Assembly: GCA_017590115.1 (NCBI GenBank) | Contig: JAGGNK010007559.1 | Span: 4,796,020 to 4,860,019, forward strand | DNA: 64,000 nt | Reading direction: 5' to 3' | Source of the DNA: Montifringilla adamsi | Lineage: Eukaryota; Chordata; Aves; Passeriformes; Passeridae | In this document: positions 24,001-38,000 of the stretch, piece by piece | Layout: each line of letters opens with the position of its first letter | Numbering within the stretch: position 1 is the first letter of the stretch | Notes under the pieces: generated by a model | Database searches by the model: none | Seen by the model: the letters and a program-made list of their open reading frames with translations, nothing else | Told to the model about the DNA's origin: nothing | Made by a program: the position numbers and the translations under genes

Positions 24001-27000
24001 CCCTTACCTGGTTCAGAGGGTTTGTCCAAGCTGCTGGGATGAGCTGGTCACCCAGCTTTGCAGCTGCCTCCTTGCTCAGTAACCCCACAATTTGGCTCTA
24101 CCTCTTTGGCCTCCATTTTGCTGCCTGGAAAATGTCTTTGAGGTTCAATGCACAAGCAAAATTCAATAAAATCCTGATGATGGAAAGGGTCTTTTCCATT
24201 TTTGTTATTAACGTGCATTCCAATGTGTGCAGTCACAATCTTCCTTTTAAAAATATAAAAAGCAATGTGAAACAGTAGTAAATATTCAGTTACACCCTTG
24301 GGCTACTCAGGAAACAAAAGAAAAGCCCTACCTGTAGTCAAAGGTTATTTCATAGACCCCTCAGCCAGCACAGCTCAGACATCCAGATCAAGCTCTGCCA
24401 CAGCCTAAGCTAACGAGTATTTAGATCTGCTTCTTCCTGAGCATTTCCAGCCACTTCCAAAACAATCAGTGCAGTCACCAAATTGCACTTCAGTGCTCCA
24501 GACAGGTCCTGGGCAGATAGAAATCTGCCAGTGTGGATCCAACCTGTGGGCAAGGACTGTAGCTAGTGCACCTGGTTAATGACCACGTACAGAATTAAGA
24601 TATCAAACAGCCTCCAGTTCCTTCAATTGCTTTGCAAACTTCATTTCAGTGCCCCTGGTACTTGACAATTGCTCTTGAGCTGATTTCCCAGAGAAATGAG
24701 TTTTCTGCAGTCCTGCTGTGCATGTCTGTCCAGGCCCCTCCCAAAAGCTTGGGAAATTGTTGGCCAATTTCCAGCAAATTTGGCAGCAAGGCATCCACAC
24801 ATGCTACCAACAAGCTTTGTGAAAACCATGTAAATGAAAGAAACTCTTCCCCCCCTGGCTGCAGGAGCCTCCTTACACGTCACAGGACCCATGGAGGTTG
24901 TGCTGCTCATGGAGCCAATTCCTTCGGCAGGAGGTAGGAAGGGAAAAAAAAAATATTCACCAAGTCACTGTTTGTTAATGGCAGTCAGGAAAGCCATTTC
25001 ATCCTCTGGTACTCTACTGGAATTGAGAATATCAATTCACTTTATCCTAGCCACTCATTTACTATTTTCAGTAATCAAGAGCAAAATTATTTGTTTCACA
25101 ACTGCACTGTCACTTGACAATCCCTCTGAATTCCAAGTAGACACATCTGGTATTGATAGCCAGCAAGCAGCCATGCACATGGTCTGTCTTAAAAACCAAT
25201 GCAGAATACAGTCAGATGTGGACAACCCAGCTGTCTGCTATCATCTGAGCATTTATTTATTCTTATAATATGTACTGAAAACCAGAACTCTACTAGAAAG
25301 AGCTTTTTTATATTATCCCCAGCACTTATTATGCAAGCAATTTAAGCCTTCCAACCAAGACACAGTAGGAGTGTTTGGGAATCAACAAATTTGCTCTGGC
25401 AGCAATGTAACATTCATTATTGGCTTTGAAGTAAGGAGGGGTTTGGTTGGAGAGGGGAATTTCTTTTATTTTCCTAAGAGTATGTTAAAATGTGGACAAA
25501 ACGCTAGGTGAGGTACACTGGGTAGGACTCAGCTAAGAATCAGAATGCTGTAGATTTATGCTGGAAGCTGCCTGTCTGTCCCAGCTGAGGGATGCAGTCC
25601 TGGTGTGTTTTTTAGTGTGTAAGAGATCCCCTCTGCCCCTCTCCTCCCGGACTCTCCCTGCTGCTGTTGCCATGTTACACACACACAACTACTCAGGCTT
25701 GGGGAAGAATGGGTTAAACTTAGCGAAGAAAAAACACAAGCAAGAGAAACACCTTTCCTCTTTCTGCTTAACTGGATAATTGGTGAGCAGGAACCTGCTT
25801 GATGAGTTTCAGCAGCTCCTCGAGATCAGCCAGGGCTGTTTCTGAGAGTGGTTCAAGCTGCCAACTGGATAAACACCAACAGGGCACCCCTTGCTAAAGC
25901 TTTTGATAAATAAAAATTTCCAGAAGGCAGTGAAGCAGTTTGTATTCCAAAGATCCATCCAAACCCAGGAGCACAGGGTTAGTAGAGAGAAGACATTAAA
26001 GAGCAGGGAGCTGAAAAGGCAAGAGTATTTTACAGACATTATATACATAAAGCTGTCACACAGTCAGAATAAATAGATTAATTTAAAAGAAAAAAGAAGG
26101 ACTAAATAATTTTTACTGCAGTGGAGAGAGTGCAACAGTAAAATTCAAATGAATAAATCAACAGGTTCTGTCCTAAGAATTTAAGGGGCCAAGAAAATTC
26201 TAGTCCTGCTCTGTACAATCCTCTGGGCTTATTACTTGATACCATTTATCTATGATGCAAAGATTTTATTCAAGTACTTAGTGATTTTGAGTCCAGCTGG
26301 CTGAAATAAAAGCATGCAAGGATTGATTTTCACACAAGGATTATCTTGTCCTACCTTTATCAGATGTGTGTAAGCATATGAGTTAAAAAAACCCAAAAAA
26401 CAAATAGAACCAAACCCTGGTAAAATCTCGCTGTAGTTTCAAACCAGACCCAGCTGCACAACCACCAAGCAGCCCCTATGGCAATCACTGTCCATATTAT
26501 CATCTTCATTTCTATTTATTCACATCAGTGTTTCAATTAACTCAACACTACAACTGGCAAATAGGCATTTAGACATGCTGGGTTTTAAGATTGAGACCCA
26601 AAGCTCTCCCTTGCTGAAGCTCTGCCAGTTGACTCCAGGTGAGAGCCTCACCACTGGGCTTTCTCCCAGGTTCCCTCCTCTCTGAGGATGCAGGAGAGAC
26701 TAAGAGGAAGCAAAAATATATTTATATCCTAAACAACAACATACAGATTTGGGGTAAAGTATTTCAGCTTTGCCAGTGTTGATCTGTTCAGACACAGCTC
26801 AAAGTCTTTGATAAAGTAACCAAAACCCAATTCAAGGCTCAATACCATCCATCTAAACCAAAGCAACCAAATCCCTCCACAAACACTGTCCCTTTGGAAG
26901 ATGACAGGAACTGCCCCTCAAACACTGCCCCTTGCCCTCATATTTTTACCCCTTCCCCAGGCATTGTCTTTTTGTAGTGCTTTTTCAAACAAGGGTGCCC

Positions 27001-27698
27001 TTGGAGATGTTGGGGTTTCAAAGCCAGAGCCAACTTTCCAAAACACACTGCATTTTGAAAAGCCCATTTTTGTTTCACAGAGAAATAAAGGAGCTTGCAT
27101 CATAAAGCCTTTATCCACCCTCCCCCCCCAAACTCAAAGCTTCCCATACAGTTAAAAATCAAATCCAGCTTTATTTTCCTACATGAGTCAGGCTGCATGC
27201 AAACAGCTTCTGAGGAAGGCAGCTTGGGGGGGAGAACTGAAGGAAGAAACCCAGAGAAAAGAAATTCTTCTAACAGCACACTCTTATTTTCCCAGGACAT
27301 TTGCGAATATTTTCATTTTAAAGCTAGAGGAAAGCCACCCCCTTCCACCCCAAAAGAAGTTTTAAATATTATAAAGACACACAAGGACACACTTTATTAT
27401 TTTAACAATTACTGCTATTTTCAGGGCTCCAGCACAGTTACTTCCTTCCATAATTGGACTTCAATCAAACCCTAGTGAAGCTTTTGATCTTGGAAAGAGT
27501 AACAACACAGCTCTGTTATCAGCACAGAGGGGGAAAAGAGTAGGACATCCAGCATTTTTCAATAAAAGAAAGTTAATTGCTTTGACTTACATTTATCAAA
27601 GGTCACACCTACAAGTTCTGAGTGCACACACATAACAGTGCACACTGACAAATCTCATACAGACTGGATAAAGTGTTGGGATTATACTATCTGTGTGC

Positions 27699-27750
27699 AT
27701 TAAAAAAAAAAAAAAGAAAAAGAAAAAAAAGAAAAGAAAGAAGAAAAAAG
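27699..27750. repeat. Purine-rich A/AG low-complexity tract
   Basis: A run of A with interspersed G lies in HLF intron 2. I see no associated element. Confidence 0.85.
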
Positions 27751-30700
27751 CAGCAAAACAATGCTAGATTACTATCCAAATATACCCCAGTGGATGTCCT
27801 GCCAAAGAGCAAATATGTGGCTGTAAGCTCCAAACTGAAATAAAAGCTTGGCCAGCAGCCCAGAGCTTCACTGTATTTTGCTCAGCCAGCCATAATCTGG
27901 CAGAACAGAGTGAACACATTTGCAGCCACGTGATGGAGAAGCCCGTCGGGCCAAGCTGATTTCCTTGTGTTGGTTAAATGTGATCTTCAGACTGTACACA
28001 CCAGCAGCTTGGGGAAACGTGAGAAAGGGGAAAACAACCAGCCACGGACTGGAAACTGAAGGGCAGCAGAAAAAATTACTTGAGGAGTTTGCTTAAAGGT
28101 TTGGGTTGGCAGTGGTGGATTTTAATGAGGTGTTAACTGGGCTCCCAGGGCTGAGCACCCTGTTCAGCTGGATCTCCACTGGAGTTACACACCAGCAGCT
28201 CCTGCAAGGATGCAGATCCTGAGAGAACCCGATTTGGAAAAGGCACTGGAAATTCATTCCTGGGACAGGATTGAGGGCTACGCACCAGTGTTTCAAAAAT
28301 GCAAAATGCTGAGTGGTTTAGAAGTCCACACTGAAGACTGAGAGGTGCTCAGACCTGCCAGGATGTGGCTCAGGATGGATGGTGCACATCCCCCAGGGTT
28401 CAGACTGTGCAGACTCCCCTGGAACAGCCACTCCTGAGCACACAGAAACAGCCATGAAGTGAGACAGAACCTGGCCAAAGGATTCAACCTGAAAAACATG
28501 TGGGATAACAGCTGCCCCCATGATCAGGTATTATACTTTGATAGTAATGATTATAATGGTTTTAAATAAATTACTTAGGGACAGACAAACAGCATCCCTG
28601 GCCAGTGTCAGAGCTGCACGTGATCCCTGAGAGCAGATCACATGTGGATGCAGAAAAAAAAGCCCCCAAACACAAGACCTCAGAAGTACATCCCTGCTGC
28701 AGATAAGAGCGACTTGGCTGAAGCAGTCACCAGAGTACATAAGAAAAGTGAGATTTGTTTACTTTCTAACAGAAATAAATTGATAAACCAGACACGTGCA
28801 GCACCTGGCGAAATCAGAGACGCACACGAGTTGACAATTACTCTTCCAGCTCTTTCCTTCTCCTTGTCTAATGACTCCTTTTCACGTGTACAGAACAGCT
28901 TCCAGACGGAGACTACCACAATTTTCAACAATGACATCAACCGTATCGCACTGAGAAAATTGAGCAGATAAGAGACTCCGGAAAAGTGCTTCTTAAACCT
29001 GGTGATGAGCATGGTCCAACTGAAAGATCAGCCTTCCTGAGGGCAGCCACGTGATTATGGATGGACCAACATCAGGCCTAGCAGCCTGGACAATCCATGC
29101 TCTGATTTTTTAAGTGCCAAGGCACCCACAGGCAAGGTGTTTCAAGCAGATACCCAAACCACAGCTGTCCCACATGTGCTACTGAAGGCTTGTGGTTTAA
29201 CCTCCTCAGAAGGCAGATATACAGGTTAACTTTAAACATGCTGCACTCTTCCCTAATTCTCTCAGGTAAGTATAGAGTTGAGTGATGCAGGTGTTCACAA
29301 GGTCAGCGTCCTGCTCCGTTTTACTCAGTTCGTGTTGCTCTCAAAAAATGCTCTGTCGCTTCAGAAACAATTCAAAGAATGTTCTGCCACTCTAGAAACA
29401 CCTTCACCTGGTGAGCAAGCCCTGTGGCTTTTGCCTTTGTGAGTTAGTAGAGTAACACACATTAACAACACATGGCTGAGGAGTATGACACAATCTAGAT
29501 ATGTGATTTATTAACCTGATCTGTTATTTACACTCCTCTCTTCCAAGAGAATCAATCTTCACTACAGGCAGAGACATAAGTCCTCAGTTTTCAGTGTACA
29601 GCTCCTGATGCAGAGGGCAGGCCCCTACTGGTGACAAAAGCCAGGCTATGGTCAGTCCCTCATCACTGACCTGCCTGGGTGGCTGAAGTTCCTGGAAAAG
29701 TCTGGAAAACCAGAGCAGGAATTAAACAACAGTGCCCCAAGGTATGTGTAGTTTCACTTCCCAAAGTCTTCACATTCTTTATTAATCAGAGCAGCAATCA
29801 CCCAGCTGGACAGGGTCATGATTCTGTCCACCCTCCTTTAGTACTCCACCCTCACCCAGCAATAAGCAGAGAAAATTGGGCTGTCTCACAGGGCAAGCCC
29901 AGTGTATAAAAAGGATACACCAAATCAAATTATCTCAGGATGAAGCAGCACCAAAAACAAAATAAAAACAAAAAACCAAAACCATTGAGCAAACATATAC
30001 TACTGTGGAAATTTTACTTTGACATTGATATGCTGCTGTGGTATACTTCAAACAACAGTGAGCTCAGCACTTGCAGGTATTTCAGATCTGTATCTGCTTT
30101 TTCACTCTTCAAAAAAAAAGGCAGACAAAAAAAATTGCAGCATTTCCCAATAAACTTTCTCCAACTTAATCCCGAGGAAGCAGGAAGAAACTGTTTAGTG
30201 TATTTTTAAACAGTTTTTTTCTTTTCTAGAGACATTTAATATTGCATATGCCACAGCCAGACCAAACAGATTCTTAGACCTCAGGTAAGTGTTACCTTAC
30301 CAGAAATGGTACTAAAATGTCTTCATGCTGTGCTGGAAGCAGAACGCAGGGACACAGAGAGGTTCTCTCAGGTTTGTAAATGCCCTACCAAGAATGTATT
30401 GGGGTAGAGAAAGCAGGGAAGTCCACCCAGCAGTGCTGCATTACACTGAGAGCAGCTTGTGTCACTACAGCTCTATCCTGACACACCCTTATTTTACAGC
30501 ACAAAATGTACTGTACAATTCACAATGCCAAGAAATTCAACATATCTAATCTGGCAGAAAAACAAAGTCATATCAGGTTAATCCAATTCTTAAATTGCAC
30601 AACTTTGAAAAGCCAATAGCAAAACAAATCTTCCTCCTCACTTGTGCTCCCGCAGCCCTCCTCCCAGCGCACATACCCTGCCATGACCTAATTTTCCTCT

Positions 30701-33700
30701 TTGATCCTTCAGCATTTTTAGCCCACTCTCACTCTCCTCTGTTCCTCTCTGACTCCTGGCCTCGCTGCAGCCCAGACCCCGGTGGCAGGGTGGAAAGTTT
30801 CCCAGATTAGAGCCAGGCAGCTCCGTGTGCAGTGCAGGATGAGCGGCGGGATGCGCGCACAAGGTCACTTGGATGCCCACCCGCATGTGACACTGCAATA
30901 ATTGTGATAAGAGCCATCAAATCTGAACTTAGAACACTGCAAGGTAGTTTCAAACAAGGCAGCAGAGCTGGGGTGACTCTGCTGCACAAGATGAAAAGGA
31001 TACAGCAAGGATGCATAAAGTTGAGAAATTTTTTCAGTAAAATAACTGTGCATGGCTTTGGAGAGGATCAAGACCATTCCACTGCGTGGGATCAGAACTT
31101 TCAAGACCTTGCTTACAAACCTTACTGCTCACTTTCTAAATTCTCTTTATAAATGAAACCCCAGAGTCTCATCTAATCACAGAACTCGAGAAGCTGAGGA
31201 GTTCCAAGGAAGAAGAAGAATGGCAGAAAAAGTTTGACTCCCCTCCCTCCAACACACACTAAACCAATTAAATTTGGTTTCTTGCAGATTTTTTTCTCAA
31301 AGTGAATTGACATCTCATGGTGTCAAAAAGCGTGTCAGCTTTTCTAGAAGCATTTCACACAGATCAGGCATTTTAAAGGTCTTATTTACCTTTTCTGATG
31401 TAGAAAATGCACATTTGCATTACTCTTCCTGCTCAGCAACACATTCCTATCCTATATCCCACCATACATCCACTCGTTTATTTTCATAAAATTTTAGGAC
31501 TGCAATCAATTCTTCAAAATCACAACTTTCTTGATACATTTTGTTAAAATCTGCCAATATAATCAAAAACCAGCAAGCAGGAGCAGGCAAGAGACCATAC
31601 ACTCCTAGCATGACCGGTATTGGTTTGTTTTCATAGAAAAACGGTAACAAAAAAAATACCCCAATGTTCATCTCTCACAGCAAGCAAATGCTGCAGGAGT
31701 TACATGCCTAGAAGGGCCAGTGCCCCACCAAAGGGCTGCAGCTGCAGGGACTGCAGACGTCACCAACATCCATATTTCCACTATGCAGCACACAGAGAGG
31801 CAGCAGTCGAGGGCTGATTGCTGCAGGGCCCTTCAAATTCAGTTTAACCCTCTCTGTCGTGATGAGGAAGAGGATTTGGGTTTGAGTGCTTAGTTCCTAC
31901 TTAATAAGCATTACTAAGGCAAGAACACAGCTGGTTTTTTAAAATAGATTTCTTGGTGGAATAAGACAAGTTTCCAAATGTTGCAATGATGAGTTGGTAA
32001 AAAGGACTGAATTGTTTTAAGTCATCTTTGCTTCAGCACAAGCTTTGAGCCTGTGCTTTATGTTCTGCAGCCTTGAGCAATATGGTCTTCTACAAGGTTT
32101 GGTGCTGTTATGTCAATAATCTTGCTGTCCTAAAAATATTGATTGCTCCATTAAACACATTTCTGCAGCATTTTGTGCTTTGAAGTTTCACATTACTGTT
32201 CCTCCATTTTTTCCAAATGCAATTTACAGTTTCCTTCCTCTCCACATTTAATTTCTGTTGGAGGGCTTTCACCTGTGCCCTGAGTGCTGCATGACCAGCT
32301 CACCTCAAAGACACCAGTGGCCACACAGACATTAGGTAAGCAGGAAGGCCTTGCAAGTGTTTTAAATAAAACTTAAGATCCAATCACTGCTACACAAATT
32401 AATTGATCTTGCTGTGGACAGAGAACCCTGTTCATTCATTTGTTTATTAAATTCAGGAGAACCAACCAGTTCTGTAATGAATTACTTAATCTTTGACCTA
32501 TTGTCCATAGCCATGTTCCAGAACAAAGAATTTACAGCAAGCTGAGCTCCCTAAGGCTAATTGCAAAAGAATGCTTTTTTTTTTTAAACCATTCTCCATC
32601 TTCAACAAATCTTTGTCAAACTGTATTTTTGCCTCTCTGCTTTACAACTACATATTTAAGAATGACATTTGGTTACAGGTGAGTTATTGCACCAGTTCAC
32701 TGTAGCTTCTGCTTGTAGGAAACACATACTAATGAACCCATCTGCGGGCTCCTGTTTTGAGTAGCAATCTGCATTTGTGTTCCACTTAACAACAGGCTGA
32801 GTTTTCTAGAACCCTAACGCAATTTGGATTTTTTTACTTCCTCCTACAACAGCCATACACCAAAACAAAGAGCTCCAAGATGCTCAGTGCCTGTTTTCAT
32901 TAAATTGCAAGTAATATGAACAAGAGAATAATGCCAGTGGGATGAAGAGCTAGAGCTGTTTCTCTCTAAGCTGAGCAGAGAACCCTGAAGCAAGAGCTTG
33001 CCACATCAGAGGAGCTAAGCAATGGTGTTGGAGGGTACACAACAAAAATCTGGCCCAAATTTAGCCCTGGTAAAACTTAGTTGACAGAATGGGACGGGGA
33101 AGCAAAACTGTACCACAGCTTCAAGCGTGTCAGAAATGTGAGAGGCTGAACAATATTCTGCATTTGTTTAAAACTTGATGGATAGCACCTCAGTCATGCA
33201 AAGCTGAAGTGCTGTGAAGAGCACCAGAATAAAAGAAAAAAAAAAAAGAAAAGAAATGTTGCAACACATGCTGCCTTACACACCTGTGTTAGCTCTCCAC
33301 ACTGCAGCTCTCAAGCTCTCAGGACCAAATTCAGCTTTGTGATAAACATAGAGCTTCTTTATCACCATTTGCTCGTTTATAAAAAAAAAAAAGATCATAC
33401 AAGCTACAAAAAAAACATTTGCCATAAATTCATTTTGACACAGTTGTGCATTTTACACTCATTTTCTATACCAAGTAATTATGTATAACTTAGTCCATTA
33501 AGTGGAATAGATTTGAGGTTTAAGTAAATGGTTTTTTACAGAGCTTTCATTATCTACTTAAGATCAACCCACAGTTTTTCTTGAAAATAACTTAGCTGAA
33601 ATATTTTTTTCTGATCGCCAGTCTTCTGTGAAATTCAGACAAAATATTGAAAATATATTTTATTTGTTGTGAAAGGAAGACTAAACAAAATAAAAAAAAA

Positions 33701-34729
33701 AAAGAAGCCTATGCTCAAGTTTTGTGTGATATAAATACTAAACAGCTCCATAGTGTACTGCCAGGCAACCAAACGATTTCATAATGCACTAAAGTCCTTT
33801 TTACTGATGGTGACTAAGTCCTTTCATCCTGTGAAAACTCCACTGGCCACTGAGGGCTGCTACCCCCCTTAAAAAATTCCAGAAAGATGAATGACAAGAG
33901 AGTGAATGGTGACATTTTATGCTCCACCTGGGAGGTGACGGAGAGCAGTCAACAAGCTGCCTACCTGCTGAGCAATAGAGAAATCAGGGAGACCACATGA
34001 GGAGCAAAGTACTTATTGCTGAGATTAATTGGCAGAATCTGGCCACTGCAGCTTCCACAATTGCCAATTTGCTGTCATAAAAATATGTAGAGATTGAACA
34101 ATTTAATGTGTTTCCTAGTAGCTTCATCTAATCAGATAATAGTGGTGTCTTTGTATACATCTCCTGATGAGGTCTTCTCTCTTGACTATAATATATTGTT
34201 TTATGAAAGACTTCAGGTTGTACTTGCTCCTTAAAACAATCCAATCACTGCACTGACAACCAATCCACTCTGCAGTGCACTTTGAGATGGGAAGCAAAGC
34301 TCTGAAAAATACATTGTACTTTTCTAAGTAATTGTAACAAGCTTGACACTTGAAATATTACTTTAAGGGGACAAAAGAAAAAAAAACCACCCAAATCCTG
34401 GATCTTCCCTGTGCTCTCTTCTTAAGTCGGGACAGCCCTTCCTTGCACAAGGAGCTCTCCCTGCACAGCCTAACACCCGAGATTATTTCATGCTGTTTGA
34501 ACTCCGAACTAACTTCAAGTTCTTTCATGCAGTCAAGCAATTATTTAACCAATAATCAACATTTAACTGTGAATATTAAAATTGGCTCTCTTGAAGGAGA
34601 CACAGTGTTCTTGCTCCCAGCATTAACAAGCCTGTGCGTTCAGCACTTTTCCCCCCCCCACCCCGTTATCATGTGAGAGGCTATTTTTAACATTTGCCTG
34701 AATATATTTTGCATCTTCCTTTGATCCCG

Positions 34730-35060
34730 AGCGCAGTTTTGCGAGGCTCGCCCGCGGATCGCGCTCCCCTGGCAGCGGCGGCGCAGAGCGCAGCTTTCCC
34801 ATGGCGGCGGCGGCGGGAGCGGAGCCGGGCTGAGCCGGGCTGCACAGGGCAGGGACACGTGCCCGAGCACATGGTCCTGCAGGCAGCCCGAGCCTCACGT
34901 GAGGCTCAATGTGAAGAGCAGCTCCCGGTACCGGCCTGGCCGCGGTGGAGCTGGTCATTCCCATCCTCACGTGGGAGGCCAAAGGTCAGGAAATTCCCGC
35001 GGAGAGCCCTTGGCCTCTGGGGGAGAAGGGGCTCCTGCAACGCGCGGGGACGGCTTGTAA
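34730..35060. promoter_or_regulatory. HLF: Intronic CpG island with three canonical E-boxes
   Basis: A CpG-dense block lies in intron 2, about 4.2 kb downstream of exon 2 on the HLF strand. CACGTG occurs at 34856-34861, 34896-34901 and 34968-34973. The middle one sits in a perfect 16-bp palindrome (AGCCTCACGTGAGGCT). On the minus strand an ATG at about 34802 has a strong GCCGCCATGG context and opens a 59-codon frame with no recognised domain. CLOCK:BMAL1 binds CACGTG E-boxes in PAR-bZIP genes, and mouse Dbp has functional intragenic E-boxes. This island is therefore a candidate clock enhancer or internal promoter, by inference. Confidence 0.6.
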
Positions 35061-38000
35061 ACAATGATTAAAGCTTAGGAGAGGATTCCACGCACAGGCT
35101 GGCAGCTGGGAATGCTGCCCTTCGCTCTGCCAAGCTGTGCTGGAGGAGGAGATGACGTTAGGAAAGGCAGGGGAAGGAAGGCTGCAATACAGGGAGTGCT
35201 GCACACACACCCTGTGGGGCTGCCCCGGCACCGCCTCACCCCGCATGCAGCACGAACAGGCCTCTCCCGGCGGGCTGCGGTGCCCAGCACAAACACCAGC
35301 TCCAAAACACGCCGAAACCCACCCAGCGGTGCCTGCTGTCAGTCACTGCAGCTCAGTGCCTGCGCAAGAAGCCGGAGGTAATGGATACTGTGCTCTAGAC
35401 AGAGTATCTGGACTGAGCAAATAAACCGCAGCGTTTCATAAAAATCTTTGGGGGGAGTGGGAGGTGTAAGTGCACTTCACATGGAAACAATTCTCAGCTT
35501 GTTGATTAATGTGCCTCTAATTTTACTTTTTAAAAATGAAGACTTGCAGATATTGCACATAGGTATATTTCTGAGTGGATTATAAAGCTTGTTTTTCTTT
35601 TTTTCTTTTTTTTTTTTTTTTTCTTTCCTTAAATAATCTTTGGCAAATAGTCTAAGGCACCCGGCCATGCAGGCAACACAGACAGAAAACCACCATCAGA
35701 CAACACAAAGAGGGAGCTCTCTCAAGAGCCCCCAACAGCTCTGTTCTCCTTTGGAGCAAGGCAGAAACAACACCTGGTTATCACTGTGCCAGCAGCATCC
35801 CTGTGACACAGCCCCACATCCAAGGCTTTTTGGTGGCAAACAGAAAATCCAGATCTAAACCACAAAATCTCAAAAACCTTCTAGCTAGGATTCTCTGCCA
35901 GATCTAGCTGATGTTTCTCTAATTCACACCTGTCAAACCCTTTACAGTACCTGCCCAAACCACCTCTATCAGGGCTACATGAGGGAAAGAGCATCAACCA
36001 ACTAGTTACCTGCAAAATATACACCCTCCCTTTACATACAAACAGCTAAAAATTACTCCAAATTTCCTTAAGGACTCTGCATTTAAATGGAGATTTACGT
36101 TCCACTGAAAGACTGCATGAGGTCACAACGTGAAGAACCACAAAAGTGTGTTTGCAGTAATGGGTTACTTTGAAAGCTTCATAAAAATCTGAAAACCTTT
36201 TTCTGAGGAGACCACAGATTTCAACCAACCTACCAGCATCCAATACCAACAAAAACCAGAAGTTTTAAATGCATCTACACATGACAATGAATGTTGGTCT
36301 GCAATGCTAAAAATAAATCAAAATACTATTTTTATTAACAAAATCAGCACTGTGAGAGATAAATACATGGTTTCACTCTTGCAAGTCATTACCCTGTGTC
36401 CCTCACCAAAACAAAGCCAGAAATTTCTGTAACTACATTCCCTGAACAGAAATGTATGGGAAGTAGGTGGTCGCTTTGTTCTTAGCGGATGATAAACTGG
36501 TGAGCCTAAACATCTTTTCATTGACCAATGTGAGCTGAAAATATAGAATCCTTTTTGTTGCCATTACATTTTTTAGCAGGGAGAAAGCAAATCAGTGAGG
36601 ATTTTGGTACTGTCACGTCCACAGTCAGGGTCAGCACAGCTTTGCTGAGCCTGATGACACTCAGGGAATGCTAGTGCACATCTCCTGATCTCTTCCAGAC
36701 ACAGCACAAAACACGTTTGGGCAACACCACTCACTCCTACAGACAGATGAGGCTTGCGCTGGAAGACACGCACAAAATTAAACCTCCCCGTGCTGCTCTC
36801 CCGTGGACCATCCCTGTCCCTGAGTCACAGTCACAGCCGGGGCTCCACGTGCAGGGGGAATGTCCCCACCCCGAGAGGGCACAGCCAGGCTGGCAGCTGT
36901 GACCACCTGCACGTGACCCCCTGTGCCAAACCCCAGAGCCACTGGAAGAGGGACAGGAGCAGCACAGGACCGGACCCTTCCTCTAGCCCCCCACGCTCAA
37001 ACACGCTCCCTATTGCACAGCAAAATTCAGAAAACACACCAGGAAAATGTTTTTAGAATTACTATCACCTAAAACATACAGTTTTCCTGGAAGTAGTAGG
37101 ATCACATGGAATTAATCTGTATTGAAATTGTATACTTCCTACGACTTGTTCTTTGCTTTTTTACACACAAATCACAACACTATGCATACTGGAACAATAG
37201 CTCACATCAACTAAAAATCTTTCTTTAAGTGACATTAAAAAAAATCTATTTAAAATGTTTTAAGATCTATTAAGCAACAGGCTCCATTACAATGATATTA
37301 ACATTTACCTCCCTATTTCAAAGCAGCACATTTGCCTTGGCCCTTTTATGGTAACTCTTAAATGCTCATTTTTACTTTTACTAATTTTTTTTAAATATAT
37401 GCTCTTATATTCTCTAACTTGCTCAAATGCCAAACTGTGAGATGGTCTTCTCTTCAGTACTGATTGTCAAAGAAAGATTTTCACATGACAGCACATAAAA
37501 ATTTCAACAACCTGATGATAAACTAGACTACTGTTAATTAAGCCACACTTCCTATCTGTAATGGGGGACAAGAAAATATTATTTAAGAAGTGAAATGAGT
37601 GCCCTTAAAAAAAAAACCACACAACATTTAACAAAAAGAAAAACTATTCCTGTTAAGGCAAGATGGTGTTGGGAAAAATACCTGCAAATTTAGATGTTTT
37701 ATCCTACCCCAAGAGACATAACGTCCTTTACAACAGTAAAAAAGTGCACTGTGAGATAAGTTTGTAACCCCGAGCTGCAAAAGGCTCAGGATAAACTGAA
37801 AAAAATCAATGAGTTGAAAAGTCACACAGATAGCTGATTACAAATAAATTCTGACAGGTGATCATTAAAAGCCTGGCTCACTACTAGGCTCCTCTGAAAA
37901 AAAAAGAGAGAATGGGGACAGATTATCTGCTTTTAATTTGTGTGTGCACAAATGACAGAAAATGATGTAGCACATATGCACTATTTTTAAAGCTGGCTCA

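Noticed and set aside
34640..34982. 119-codon minus-strand frame in the intronic CpG island
   Set aside because: A good Kozak ATG exists (59 codons), but there is no domain and no convincing in-phase donor to HLF exon 3.
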